From the NCBI GenBank assembly GCA_963678705.1, contig OY783220.1, positions 6,531,001-6,595,000 of the forward strand: a stretch of 64,000 nucleotides of DNA. Reading direction: 5' to 3'. This DNA comes from Panorpa germanica (Eukaryota; Arthropoda; Insecta; Mecoptera; Panorpidae). The translations under genes were made by a program, and so were the position numbers. The notes beneath the pieces were generated by a model. That model was given only the letters and a program-made list of their open reading frames with translations, was not told the DNA's origin and searched no databases. Position 1 is the first letter of the stretch. The number at the start of each line of letters is the position of its first letter. Shown one piece after another: positions 33,971-44,982 of this stretch.

Positions 33971-35119
33971 TATTATCATTATGTAAATTTATGTACGTTA
34001 ATGCTAAATTGTGGTTTTAACATCAAATTTAAATATTCATAATTTTATATTTTTTAAGATCTTTTAAACACATATTAAATTATTTTCTTTTGCTTGCGAG
34101 GTTTTCTCACCTTACAGTGAGGTATTATGTGTTCAAGGTATAAAATGTTAAGTTGTAAAATATTAACTTAGCGACTAGTTAAGTATTGTTTAAATTACGA
34201 GAGATCTGCGGTGATTCATTTACGATACAATGACATACCAATGCTTCCCACATTTTGTTATAACGTATATAGAAACGAATAAGATCGTGTCGTAGATTTT
34301 TTCGACTCTTATAATTCGTTTTAAGCATGAGTCACGGCCGCGCTTTTGTAATTTTAACTATACATTCAAGATATATTTTATATGATATCTATTTCTAAAT
34401 AAAACGATCAAGGTTTAGAAAGAACCTTTTTATAGTTTTAAAATGTGCCGTCGGTTTTCATGTGGCAGCACCTACTGATACAAATTAACATATTTAAAAT
34501 AACCCGGAAATTTTAGATATGTATCACAGATATCCGTTGTGATTTACGTTTAGATCCCGCTTAACTTCTATTGCTATATTTAACAATGGTTTAACCATGT
34601 TACCTAAAATACAACGTTTTGTGTGTGATTCTCTTATTTTGCTGCTTTTTGAAAAACACAATTACCTTTTTGCATCATTTGCATTTCATAAATCTTCTAT
34701 AGCGGATCGTTATAAGGATTATAGAATCTAAGGTAGTCCATTTTAACGATTTAATGGTAATAAAGTATCCTTAGCTGGACCATTTTATATTAAATGCGAT
34801 GTGACAATTGCTCACCGTCAGTTCTTTTGAACATCTGAAAACTGATGAATATGAAATTAAAATCAAATCTGAATCTGATCTGATCTGATCATGCTACAAG
34901 GTTTTATATCTGATATAAATCAAATTTCATCTTTTACTTACAAATTAGAAAAAGAAAATTTTAAATAATATTTCTCAGTACCGAAATATACGTATTGGAA
35001 AATAGGATTAAGACGACACGGTGGGTGAAAGGATTAGTGGTCTTCGGATTCGACCAGCTGACTAGAGTTGCAATTGTTTTGATTGTTATTTAGTTAAAGT
35101 GGTTATGTACATTAGTTGA
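33971..35119. other. No gene seen
   Basis: A short GATCTGATCTGATCT run at 34870-34890. Otherwise A+T-rich. Confidence 0.4.
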
Positions 35120-35325
35120 CAAGTACAATGATTTTAAACATAAGTCAGAAGTGGGAGTTTGGTAGTGGGTGGGTAGTTTATTACATCAAATGGATATAGA
35201 TATCGAAAAATATGACACTGTTATATTAGTTATTTTTCTGTAATGGTTTCTAAGTGGAAAATTGTATTCAACTCCAACCAGTGAAAAAACTCTGGAAAAC
35301 TAATATATCTTTGAACTGTCGCAAA
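35120..35325 (+). repeat. Direct duplication, unit 1
   Basis: About 205 bases are colinear with 37107-37310. Both include ATGATTTTAAACATAA, then TCAGAAGTGGGAG, GTAATGGTTTCTAAGTGGAA, CTCTGGAAAACTAAT and GAACTGTCGCAAATA. The reading frames are not conserved between the units. Confidence 0.8.
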
Positions 35326-36057
35326 TATAAGCATAAACATTAGACAGTGATGTAGCACACATATATGAAACCACGACACCACAAAAAAATGGTCTTATAT
35401 ATTTTTATATGAAACGACATAATTTTATACGAAAATTTAACAAGTTAGATTTAGTACCTTTCACGAATCATCGAGTCAATTACCACTAATTAAAACTGCG
35501 AGAGGACATGATAACAATCCGGCAATTTTATAATTTTTAAAAGTAATAAACTTAATGGTAACTGTAATTTATATAATAATAATTACTTTAAGTGTAATTA
35601 TATAATTATATAATTTTCTACTTTTATTTTGAACTTTCATTTTTCTTAATGATAAAATTAAGAAAGTTATTTCATAAAAATATATTTAATTAAAAGTACG
35701 TTACGACGAGGACTACTTAAAATAAAGTTTAGTTAAGTATGCGACATTATCCTTTTCTTAATCAACGCGTGATCCATTAACTTCCTGCGCTGTCAGCTTT
35801 TTAGCTTTTTACGACCGCCCTTTTTCGCAGCCATGTACAAAAAGTTCGTATAATTCATTTATCTGATATTTCGTTGCATATTTTAAGTTACCTATGTAAC
35901 ATAGTTTCTTGCCTTTTAAGTAAAAGGGAAAACTAATAATATACTGCTTATTATATAATATATGTAATAGAAAATGAAAATTATGTATTGTATAACAAAG
36001 ATTTAAGAGCTTTGTTGTATACATTCTAATGCGGTTGTGCAGCATCTATGGTGTTTT
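35326..36057. other. No gene seen
   Basis: A+T-rich. The 78-codon minus frame at 35809-36045 is not recognised. Confidence 0.4.
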
Positions 36058-36115
36058 TCTGATTCTGATTCGATTCTGATTCAATTCTGATTCAATTCCG
36101 ATTCGATTCTGAGCA
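36058..36115. repeat. GATTCTGATTC minisatellite
   Basis: Five imperfect units of an 11-12-base motif, GATTCTGATTCGATTCTGAT and variants. A similar motif is scattered at 45990-46015. Confidence 0.8.
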
Positions 36116-36134
36116 CGCCGATGTTAGCAGCAAA

Positions 36135-36190
36135 TCAAACCTAAACACACAGCTGTCTAGAGTCAAGCATCTCGCTATCTCTCACTGTAT
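36135..36190 (+). repeat. Dispersed repeat, copy 3 of 3 (partial)
   Basis: AACACACAGCTGTCTAGAGTC matches the core of 2495-2530. Confidence 0.35.
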
Positions 36191-36213
36191 CATAACAACT
36201 GTATTCTTATTTG

Positions 36214-36310
<97 letters not shown>

Positions 36311-36318
36311 ATATATAT
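36214..36318. repeat. (TA)n microsatellite
   Basis: About 105 bases of TA with a single TTTA interruption. It directly abuts MITE-A. The repetitive Tyr-Ile frames across it are artefacts. Confidence 0.95.
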
Positions 36319-36572
36319 CCCAGTAAACAATTTGGTGAAGTGCCCTATTTAGTGACGTTTCTATCACTATTTCACTTCAATTATAGTTCGCATCAACTTT
36401 ATCTTCATTTGTATTCCGACAGGTGGAGTAATTTCGCCATTTGTAGCCGATAAAGTAGACATTTTATATGAAAAAATGTGAGAAACTGAACTATAAATGA
36501 ATTCTTTTCTGACAAAAAAATCATAACGCATCTTCAATATGATGTCAATGTGACTCCAAAATGTTTACTGGG
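36319..36572 (+). mobile_element. MITE-A copy 3 (254 bp), inserted in a TA array
   Basis: CCCAGTAAACAATTTGGTGA to CCAAAATGTTTACTGGG, with AT on both sides (36317-36318 and 36573-36574). The TA-rich sequence resumes after the right end (ATATATATT). Nearly identical to the 40.2 kb copy. Confidence 0.95.
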
Positions 36573-36574
36573 AT

Positions 36575-37106
36575 ATATATTAAAAATTGATTAGTTATTA
36601 AAATATAATATTTAAAAAAATATAAAAAGAAATTGCAAAGTAATATTGTAATTTACTTTAATTTCGTGATGGATTGTACCATCTGTTCGTAATAAGTAGT
36701 CTTTCGTTCCTTTGGGACAAGAATGCAGGAATATAAGGTGTTCTGAAAACCTGATGTCAATCTATCACTAGTGTCGACGTAGCCTGACACTGCTGACACT
36801 CTCTGACATGACGATAAATTAATAATCTGACACATTCACTAAAATATCTTATACTTTACCCCTGGTATATATACTACTACACTTACATAACCTTTGTATA
36901 TGAGTAAACGTGTTTGTACATGTTAGAAACTATCAGACTCGATTTTTGTATTCGTAATTCATATGGTTACCAGGAGAGATAAAATGTTTCTTGTATAATA
37001 TTTCAAAGATGTCATCTCAATATGTTATTTTCTATGAATGGTTCGTTCTATACTCGTACTTACATTAAATAAATTAATCAAAAAATGGGAACAATGAATT
37101 TAAGTG
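36575..37106. other. No gene seen
   Basis: Contains CTGACACTGCTGACACTCTC duplications near 36782-36805. No supported gene. Confidence 0.35.
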
Positions 37107-37310
37107 TCATTCCAATGATTTTAAACATAAATCAGAAGTGGGAGATTGGTGGTGGGAGTGGTTTATCACATCAGATGGATAGAGATGTCGAAAAATATGA
37201 CATTGTTATATTAGGATGTCATTTTTCTGTAATGGTTTCTAAGTGGAAAATTGTATCCAACTTTAAGTGAAAAAAAACTCTGGAAAACTAATGTGTCTTG
37301 AACTGTCGCA
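37107..37310 (+). repeat. Direct duplication, unit 2
   Basis: Partner of 35120-35325, same orientation, about 2 kb apart. Its 61-codon frame (37085-37270) is not shared by unit 1. Confidence 0.8.
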
Positions 37311-37445
37311 AATAAGATGTGACATGTAATATCTAAAATTAAAAACATGCATTAGTTTTAACTAGAAAAAGAGAAAATAAGAAAAGCTGGTTCGTGCTTC
37401 AAATAACTTAATAAGAAAAGTGATACTACTGAGTTGATTTTTAGA

Positions 37446-37757
37446 TTTTTTTTTTTTTTTTTTTTAAATAATTATATGAGTGCATCAACTTTGAAAAGTT
37501 ATTAGCACTAAAAACAATATATACATTTATCTACATTTGTAATACATAATTTATAGTTTATAAACACGAGTATGGGTATTTAAAATACAGAGATTAAATT
37601 AGATTTATTGATAAAGTCAACAAGGTTTTTAAGACTTTCTCTGCTTATAGTCCGTAGGCATATTACCGTTTTGTCTGTGCGATGAGTACTTGGAACATTG
37701 AATAATAATATGCTTTCCTGTTAGTGGGTTATTATATTGTTCACATATTGGTTGTGT
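37446..37757 (-). mobile_element. Non-LTR 3' end copy (minus)
   Basis: Starts with a 20-base T run (37446-37465). The reverse strand then gives the family 3' UTR (GTTGATGCACTCATATAATT) and the decayed ORF end with text like SLKNLVDFINKSNLISVF, reaching CACAACCAATATGTGAAC. That is 60 bases short of the start of the 14.2 kb copy. Confidence 0.85.
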
Positions 37758-38055
37758 ATGTTAAAATTTAAAATTTAAACACTGAATCTGTGAATTTTCA
37801 TCTGTGACTAAATCATATAATTTAAGTTTAAAATAAAAAATTAATTATTTATTATTATTTATTTAACAGTTAATGGGAATTATATTTAAGATATTTCATT
37901 ATTTCAACGCGTGCTAATTGTAAAATCACTTTACCATAATACTTTGATCGCAGTGCATGAATTCGCATTGTTGGAACTCATGTTATAAGAGAGTCTTCTA
38001 TATTTATACAGTTGTAGTGTATTGTATTTGGTTTTTATCATTTTGTTTCATGCAG

Positions 38056-38326
38056 GATCAGGAATTTGTTATTTTGCTTTGTGATTGTCGCTGTTGTTTT
38101 ATTTATACAATCCAGTGCATCCATTGACATATCTGAATGTGCACTTGATTCACTACACTTGATATATCATACTAGTATTGCGTTTTTTATTTTGTTTTCA
38201 CAATGTACACATAAAAGTAAAATAAATCAAAATTGTTGTTCTGCAGCAAATAAATTGGAAAAGTTCAAACAATACTCGGAAAATAAATATTATATTTATG
38301 TAGATGATATTTGTTGTGCCGTCTAA
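38056..38326 (+). CDS. Candidate terminal exon: small secreted cysteine-rich protein
   Basis: A strong splice acceptor (TTTTGTTTCATGCAG, AG at 38054-38055) precedes an open frame that begins inside a codon and ends TAA at 38324-38326. There is no ATG in frame, so an upstream exon must supply the start. The text opens IRNLLFCFVIVAVVLFIQSS then ASIDISECALDS. This is a textbook hydrophobic signal-peptide core with a cleavage-like SSAS. About 66 residues follow, with six cysteines (SEC, SQC, NQNCC, DDICC), enough for three disulphides, and a Lys/Tyr-rich middle (KLEKFKQYSENKYYIYV). A TATA-like TTATAAGAG lies 70 bases upstream. I recognise no family. A hydrophobic IAFFILF inside the mature part argues for caution. 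Confidence 0.3.
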
Positions 38327-39039
38327 TATTATTGATATTCTTAGTAAATAAGAGAGATATTGTACTTAATAGAAATTAGAAAACTAAAGCCTCATTTACA
38401 CTCACTGCTTTCGTAGTAATTTAATATTTTAATCTAGATTTTAATTTTGCAGAATGGGCATTCCTAATTTTAGTTTTAATTTAGTTGCTACGCATGCTTC
38501 GTTATAACAATTCTCATTTATTGTCGTTTTGTTGACAACAGTGTTTAAATATCTTATAAATGCAAAAGAATGTCAAAGCCCCATTTCCTCTCATTGAGTT
38601 TTAGTGTTAATTTAAGATTTTAACCTTTGAGGCTAAAATGAGGCTAAACGAAAATGAGGCATTATAAACCTCGTGCATTTTAGTAAGTCGTTGTCTAAGA
38701 TGTGTTTTTCTAATGTACGGCACCACAATATACAAGTGATATTAAATGTATAATGCGAGAGCACACAAAACTAAAGCACACCGCAGATTCTCTAAGCTAC
38801 ACAATAAATATAAATAAAAAATAGGCGTGGCCAGTTTTATATCCTGTATACTATTAAATATTTTCAACATACAGATTTATAAAAAATTATTTATCAAAAC
38901 TATTATTATTTATCAATATGTGAATTTTAAAATTATTTTTAATAAACTGAAATTATACTAATTATAATAAATAATATATTATTTATTTAATAAATAAATG
39001 TTATAAATATTTTTAGTATGGTGTTTGTTGAACAAAAAC
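38327..39039. other. No gene; AGCCTCATTT / AATGAGGC motifs
   Basis: AAGCC(T/C)CATTT occurs at about 38388 and 38578, with inverse AAATGAGGC copies near 38635-38660. This is a possible short inverted-repeat remnant of about 280 bases. Confidence 0.3.
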
Positions 39040-39095
39040 GTTGCATGAATTCGCATTTCAGGAGCTCGTGTTAAAGAGAGGTGTACTGTAGCAAA
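39040..39095 (+). repeat. Paralogue of the sequence upstream of the 38.06 kb exon
   Basis: TTGCATGAATTCGCATTTCAGGAGCTCGTGTTA, split here by one mismatch, then AAGAGAG, matches 37955-37995 (GTGCATGAATTCGCATTGTT, GGAACTCATGTTATAAGAGAG). The exon itself is not repeated here. Confidence 0.5.
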
Positions 39096-39097
39096 CT

Positions 39098-39498
39098 CCC
39101 AGGTAGAAATGAATCTTGAAATTAGATTTTATAAAGCTACCTTTGCAAGGTATTAGCTAGTTTTAAGCTTATTAATTTAGGTTGGTGCAAAATTAAATGT
39201 AACCAAGCTGAATAACCTTGCAGGATTAGCTAGTACCAATTGGAAAACGCATGTATTTTACTCTTTCAGCAAGTTTACGCTACGCTTATAAAATGAGCAT
39301 ACCACATTTCATATAACGCTTGGAAAATAAGCTACTAGATAGCTAATTTTAATGCTTAATTATTCGTTTAGAGTTGTGTTGTATATTATTCTACTAGCAA
39401 CCTTGCAGTGAGCTTGTATACCAAGCCTTGTACACCAAGCATAAATAACGCTACTTTCAAGTTTTAAACCTTCATTCCAAGACAATTTTCTACCTGGG
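39098..39498. mobile_element. MITE-B (401 bp), CCCAGGTAGAAA ends
   Basis: The left end CCCAGGTAGAAATGAATCTT and the right end (reverse strand CCCAGGTAGAAAATTGTCTT) form an imperfect TIR of about 25 bases. CT lies outside each end (39096-39097 and 39499-39500). The interior has repeated CAAGCTAG/CTAGCTTG-like blocks. Related pieces lie at 31145, 42333, 44125 and 57883. The terminal CCCAG/CTGGG and 2-bp duplication echo MITE-A. Confidence 0.75.
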
Positions 39499-40059
39499 CT
39501 GTACTATAATATAAACTTCTTCTTTTTTTTAATTTGCAGATTAAATATAAAAGAACATATTTTCATCATTCGCAACACAATTAGTTTTTAGTTCTATTGA
39601 TCTACCAACTACGAAAATTATGCAATTAAATTTTTACAGAATAGCATTAAATAATTATGTAAATTAACTAATTATAATTAAATTAATTAAAATAGAGGTT
39701 CTATTAATTATAGATAGAACTATAAATGCTTTAAAGTTAAACACCACCTGGTTCGCGGTAGTAACACAAGTGGAGGACACTAAATAAATACTGCTGATTA
39801 AATACCAGTTGAAATGCAAATACTAAATTTAATTACGTAATAACTTTGATTGGTTTTTGATTTGCTTTGAACAATTTATATAACATAAACAGGGTATTTG
39901 ATACATCGGTGACAATTTTGAAAGTAGTTATGGATGTATTTAAAATTATTAAATAAATTATAAGTTATTTGTTCATAATTGTTCAACAACAGAAATTGAG
40001 CAAGTTTTAAATGCAATAAGAAACGAATAAACGTCGTATAATCTTTAACGAATGGCGGA

Positions 40060-40201
40060 AAAACTGTTGTTGTTAAAAATAGTTATTATTATTCTATTAG
40101 ACGACTTTGTTTCTTACAATTTGTGTACAACATTTATTTGTACATCTGATAGATACTGAGTTGCACCGCTGTTAAGTAGAGCACTTCACAGAAAATTAGT
40201 A
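40060..40201 (+). repeat. Dispersed repeat, copy 2 of 3, interrupted by MITE-A
   Basis: TTTGTACATCTGATAGATACT, GAGTTGCACC..., AAGTAGAGCACTTCACAGA, AAATTAGTAAT runs into MITE-A and resumes with GATTCAGAA. At 63430-63492 the same text is uninterrupted. Confidence 0.7.
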
Positions 40202-40203
40202 AT

Positions 40204-40457
40204 CCCAGTAAACAATTTGGTGAAGTGCCCTATTTAGTGACGTTTCTATCACTATTTCACTTCAATTATAGTTCGCATCAACTTTATCTTCATTTGTATT
40301 CCGACAGGTGGAGTAATTTCGCCATTTGTAGCCGATAAAGTAGACATTTTATATGAAAAAATGTGAGAAACTGAACTATAAATGTACTCTTTAATGACAA
40401 AAAAATCATGACGCATCTTCAATATGATGTCAAAGTGATTCCAAAATGTTTACTGGG
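40204..40457 (+). mobile_element. MITE-A copy 4 (254 bp)
   Basis: CCCAGTAAACAATTTGGTGA to CCAAAATGTTTACTGGG, with AT at 40202-40203 and 40458-40459. Almost identical to the 36.3 kb copy, so both moved recently or come from the same source. Confidence 0.95.
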
Positions 40458-40459
40458 AT

Positions 40460-42332
40460 GATTCAGAACAACGGATGCATTCAGCAGGGAGTGCTCAATT
40501 TTTCTCATATTTCTTTAACTCATTATATGGTAGTATATAAACATATATCATTTAAAAGGCATTTTTACGTTGTACAACTTTGATTTATATTTTTTTAATA
40601 AAATTAATAGTTTACATATAAATGTATAAAAAAAATATTGAAATTATTTATTTAGTAATCTTAAGAGAAAAAAATAGTTTACTGATGTCAAATCGGTCGT
40701 TATCATAGGATATCGGTTTTATATATAAATGTACTCCTATATTTAATTATTTCAATTCTCGTAACTGAATTAAAATATATGTATAATAAAATTTAATTAA
40801 TTTTACAATTACGTAGTAAATATTGACATTTTCAACAACTAAATAAAATAAAGGATAAAAATCAAACTCCGTAACTTCACACCAGATCACGTATTGCTAG
40901 CAAAGCGTGCAAAGCCAAACCAAGCCAAACTAAGCCAGGCAGGCAGGCAGCTAGGTAGGATGGGAGGCAGTTTGTTTAATTTAAAATTCAATCTATTGAT
41001 GTATAAAACATTTAATTTTAACGACTACAACTAAATGAATTTGTAATGCTGAATTCACTGTAACGCAAACATCATTTGATTAAGTCAACAAAAAATGAAC
41101 AGAATGGAATAGAATGACTATTATAGAGACACATTCCACATTCATGGAAATCAGAAAATCGACGCTCTTCCCGTTGTCGTTGTCGTTGTCATGTCCCACT
41201 CACTGTTATATCCACCCACCCACAAATGTTTGCTGTATTTGCTAAAGCTTCAATTATTTATTATCAAACAGGTACAACACATTCATTGACTTATTTGTAT
41301 TTGTTAAGTACTCCAACTTATTCTAGATCACACAGAGGAGAGTTATTTGCAGTGTTTTCCAAAATGTGAGGTAGCCATGATTTTGATCGTATTTATGTTG
41401 TATTGAATATATGAATAAATGTGCTCTAGATAGGTTTAAACCATATTTCTACCTACTAAATTAAAGTTCTAGTTGTCAGTTGTCTAAGAACTAAGACCAA
41501 GGGTACTAACTTAGGGGTTTTCAAGGTAAATTTAGGGGAGCACTATTTTAATGTTTTCACACGATGAGAAGAGGATATTGTAACTGAATACAATTTATTT
41601 TTTTACTCCAGATCAATTTAGCGAATTTTAGTGGTATTTCGACTTGAATTGCGGGATGGAAACTATTTTATTATATTTAAGATCCCTATTTTATAACTTT
41701 CGTAACGATTCCTTTTTCTATTCCTATATTTTACAGTATTGGCAAGGGTGATTTTTTAATAGTCCGTTAAACAACAGTTATGATATTAACCTGAAAAATG
41801 TGTGGTCAAATTATAGATGTGTCAAAAATTGAACGAAAAATGTAACCCCGATATTTTGCTTGGTTAAATTAAGAATAAAAATAAGAGCTCAAATATCTCA
41901 AGTATCATTCTAGGTATATAATAAACCACTGTTACCTGACTATTGAATAATCGGCCCTTAATTAGGTTAAAATTATCGGATCTATTAAACAACTTTCTTA
42001 CCATCATTCGATAGCATTGGGAGAACTTAAATAATCAATTTTGTCAAATATAAGCTTTATGGTCTCATGTTAACCACCGTCTTTAGGTAAAAGTTATAAT
42101 ATAATGCTATAGCAAAAAATTGTACAATTTAAATTTACCGAAAGCCATTATCCGCTTTGTGCAAATAAAAGTCCCATACCTAAAATATATAGGTCTATAA
42201 AAAGTTATTAGATTACTTAATTAGGCTTAATTGTCGCTTTCCCTATTGGTTCTCTTCCTTTCCACGTTTTCTATGATAAAGCCAATGCGTTTGATTGAGT
42301 AATACGGATGGGCGAACGCTTGCCTTAACCAA
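40460..42332. other. No gene seen
   Basis: A short AAGCCAAACC/GGCAGGCAGGCAG repeat at 40910-40965 and a GTTGTCGTTGTC repeat at 41172-41190. Otherwise A+T-rich. Confidence 0.4.
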
Positions 42333-42450
42333 GGAAGAAATGTATCGTTTTAATTAGCTTGCAGCACGGTAGCAAGGTAGGAAATGAACATTGGAATAAG
42401 TTTGTAGCAAGCTAGTAAGCTTGAAACTGCAGAGGAGGACAATTTTCTAT
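42333..42450. repeat. MITE-B-like fragment
   Basis: CAAGGAAGAAATGTATCG, AGCAAGGTAGGAAATGAACATTGG, AGCAAGCTAGTAAGCTTGAA and GAGGACAATTTTCTA follow the MITE-B interior and right end, without clean termini. Confidence 0.45.
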
Positions 42451-43127
42451 TTTAATTATGTAATAAATAGGTAATATGAAAGTCGAACGAGTGTTTACAA
42501 ATAATCCAGCATTAATCCAATGTACCAACTAGAACCGTACATTATGGATAGTTATTTTAAGATAATTACAAAATAATATTACATATTCTACAAATGTTAA
42601 ATACAACTATCATATAGAATTATGTAGAACATACTGAACATTGTATTATTTATTTGTTGTTATAATTAAGAACATTAATACAAACTAATTATTACAAATA
42701 TACATTCCATGTATATATGTAACGCAATATTATTTATTAGATAAATACAAGTAAATTGCACGCTGATAATAATATACATACGAGTAAATACATACATACC
42801 AACAATATCATCAAATGCATGTGCATTCATGTTATATGTTGCACTATGTGAATACAGTTAATGCAATGGTCAATATCAAGCGGTGAGCTTTATTTGCATT
42901 TGATTATTTATCATTGGAAACCATCTGTAATCAAAACTGCAATATATTTTGTATTGTTTCATGGTATAGAGTGGGGGAGGGGGGGGGGATGACAAAAGCT
43001 TTTTACCAAAACATATATAGATATTGTAATTAAAAGTAGATCATATTTAAACATTGTGTAGTGTAAAAGTAATTAACTAAAACTATTTATTCTAATATTG
43101 TCAGTTCATAACTCTAGAATGCTATAG

Positions 43128-43128
<1 letters not shown>

Positions 43129-43204
<76 letters not shown>

Positions 43205-43205
43205 C
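43129..43205. repeat. (TA)n microsatellite
   Basis: About 75 bases of TA, with a G-run (GGGGGAGGGGGGGGGGA) 150 bases upstream. Confidence 0.95.
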
Positions 43206-44269
43206 TTTCTATATCCTTTGTGATCTTAATGAATACTGATTAAAATAAAAGAACATATGTATTACCTATAGTACTTATTATGATATTACAATGTTCTGAA
43301 ATAGAAGGTCTATGTTTATAAATAATTAATTGTTATAAATATAAAAGAAATTTAATCTCTCGTATACAAACACTGATTCTTTTTATTTTTAGTCAACTGC
43401 AGTCAGTTTATATTATAAATAAAATCTATAAATTTTAAAATAGTTTTCATAAATTCTAAGTAGGGTGGAGGGGGTGAACACTAGAGGAGGTATTCACTGA
43501 ACACTGGTGGACCAAGTGGGCCAGAATTTTGTTATTTTGTTATGCGGTATTATTTTTACAAGCCCCCGTTGAAGCAAAGCTGTCAGTGAAATATGTCCGC
43601 AAGAGGTCTGTAGGTCTACTGATGTACTTTATTTGTATGTGTGTATGTGTGTGATATGTTCGTAGCTGTATTCGTCTGTAGAGCAAGCTGTAACTTGTAA
43701 TAGTAGACGATAGGAAACTAAAATTAGCGATCCGTCTATTTCGGGTTATTTCCCACCATTCACGAAAAAGAACGAATGAATCCGACATCAGATGGGAATG
43801 GGATACATGTATTTCATAAATATTTTATAAAGCAAACTAAATTACGTTTTCTTCATTAGTATTTTATCATTTTGAAATTAAAAACGTATCATATTTCTGT
43901 TTAATTGGCTTTCTCTGATTTTACACGATTCTAGGTATGCGTTTTAATTATTAAGCCTTTAATTAAGCTTATAAAAATTAATGAATTACATGATGTATGT
44001 ACATACTCGTATGACAATATTAATTAGACCACAATGAACAATTAAAAGGGAACAATATAAAACGAGGTATGTGAAACGAGACTATTTCTAGATAAAGTCA
44101 TGAAAAATATAAAGCATAAAATAAGGTAGGAAATAATTCTTGAAATTCGCTTGTAGTAGACTAAGAAATTTGAAAGTACACTGCGTTAAAATTTCTCAAT
44201 GAGAGGTACAAAACCAGCAAGTTTTAAATTTGCACCGTAAGAAACTTTGTTTAAGGGGGGAGTTAAGAT
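43206..44269. other. No gene seen
   Basis: The 82-codon minus frame at 43540-43788 is unrecognised. A GTAGGAAATAATTCTTGAAA piece near 44127 is MITE-B-like. Confidence 0.35.
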
Positions 44270-44724
44270 TTCAATTTTTTTTTTTTCATTTTTTTTTATA
44301 TAAAGTACAACATATTAAGTTTATTGTATGAAAATTTGAAGTCGATTGGAGTAAAAGTGTCGAAGATATAGAGTTTTAAGGCTTCACCTCTCTGGTCTGG
44401 TTTCGTCTTTAATCGCGTTTTTATCACACTTAGCTTTTACAGAGACGGTGCCTTCTCTAGCTCAAAATCTACTGAACCGATCCTTTTAAAATTTTACACT
44501 CTTTCTTTACATAAGAGCCGAGATAGCGCTGTCGATTTTTTTAATTTTTTTATTTTAACGTAAATAAAATTACAAACTTGCTGATTTTTTTCATGAAAAA
44601 TAGGTATTTTGACTTCTAGGTGCTGTAAAAAATTAAAAAATCAATAAAACAAGCTTGACAGAGTTATCTACAGAAACTAATCAACTAATGAAATCATTTT
44701 GATTTTCTGATATCAGATAATCCA

Positions 44725-44982
44725 GTGATGAGTTATGAGGGACATCGCAATGAAACTTTTTTTTGTGACGTCTGCGAAAATTCGCTGTCATTGCCACATT
44801 TCTTGATATTTATTTATGAAAATTTCACAAAGTATTCTTTAAATATTATTTTATTATGTAGTAGTTATAGAAATAATTATATATTAACAGTGTCGTCAAA
44901 AAACGTTATCGAAAATATATTTTTTCGATTTGTCAGGAATTTATTTGTTTGTATTTTTATAGTATTATTAGCATGTAAGTAA
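44725..44982 (+). pseudogene. Non-LTR retrotransposon pol C-terminus
   Basis: The frame reads GHRNETFFCDVCENSLSLPHFLIFIYENFT, broken here for length by noting C at FCDVC and H at LPHFL, and ends FFRFVRNLFVC. The arrangement C-x2-C-x8-H followed by a Tyr/Lys/Arg-rich stretch matches the C-terminal Cys/His motif of Jockey/R1-type pols (C..C....TVPHLL..C). The last Cys of the motif is lost. No reverse transcriptase or RNase H lies upstream. The 450 bases upstream (44270-44700) are a different A+T-rich repeat-like sequence. Confidence 0.55.

Noticed and set aside
36182-36453. Tyr-Ile repeat proteins on both strands
   Set aside because: Translation of a (TA)n array and MITE-A. The same peptide text at 15780 comes from another MITE-A copy.
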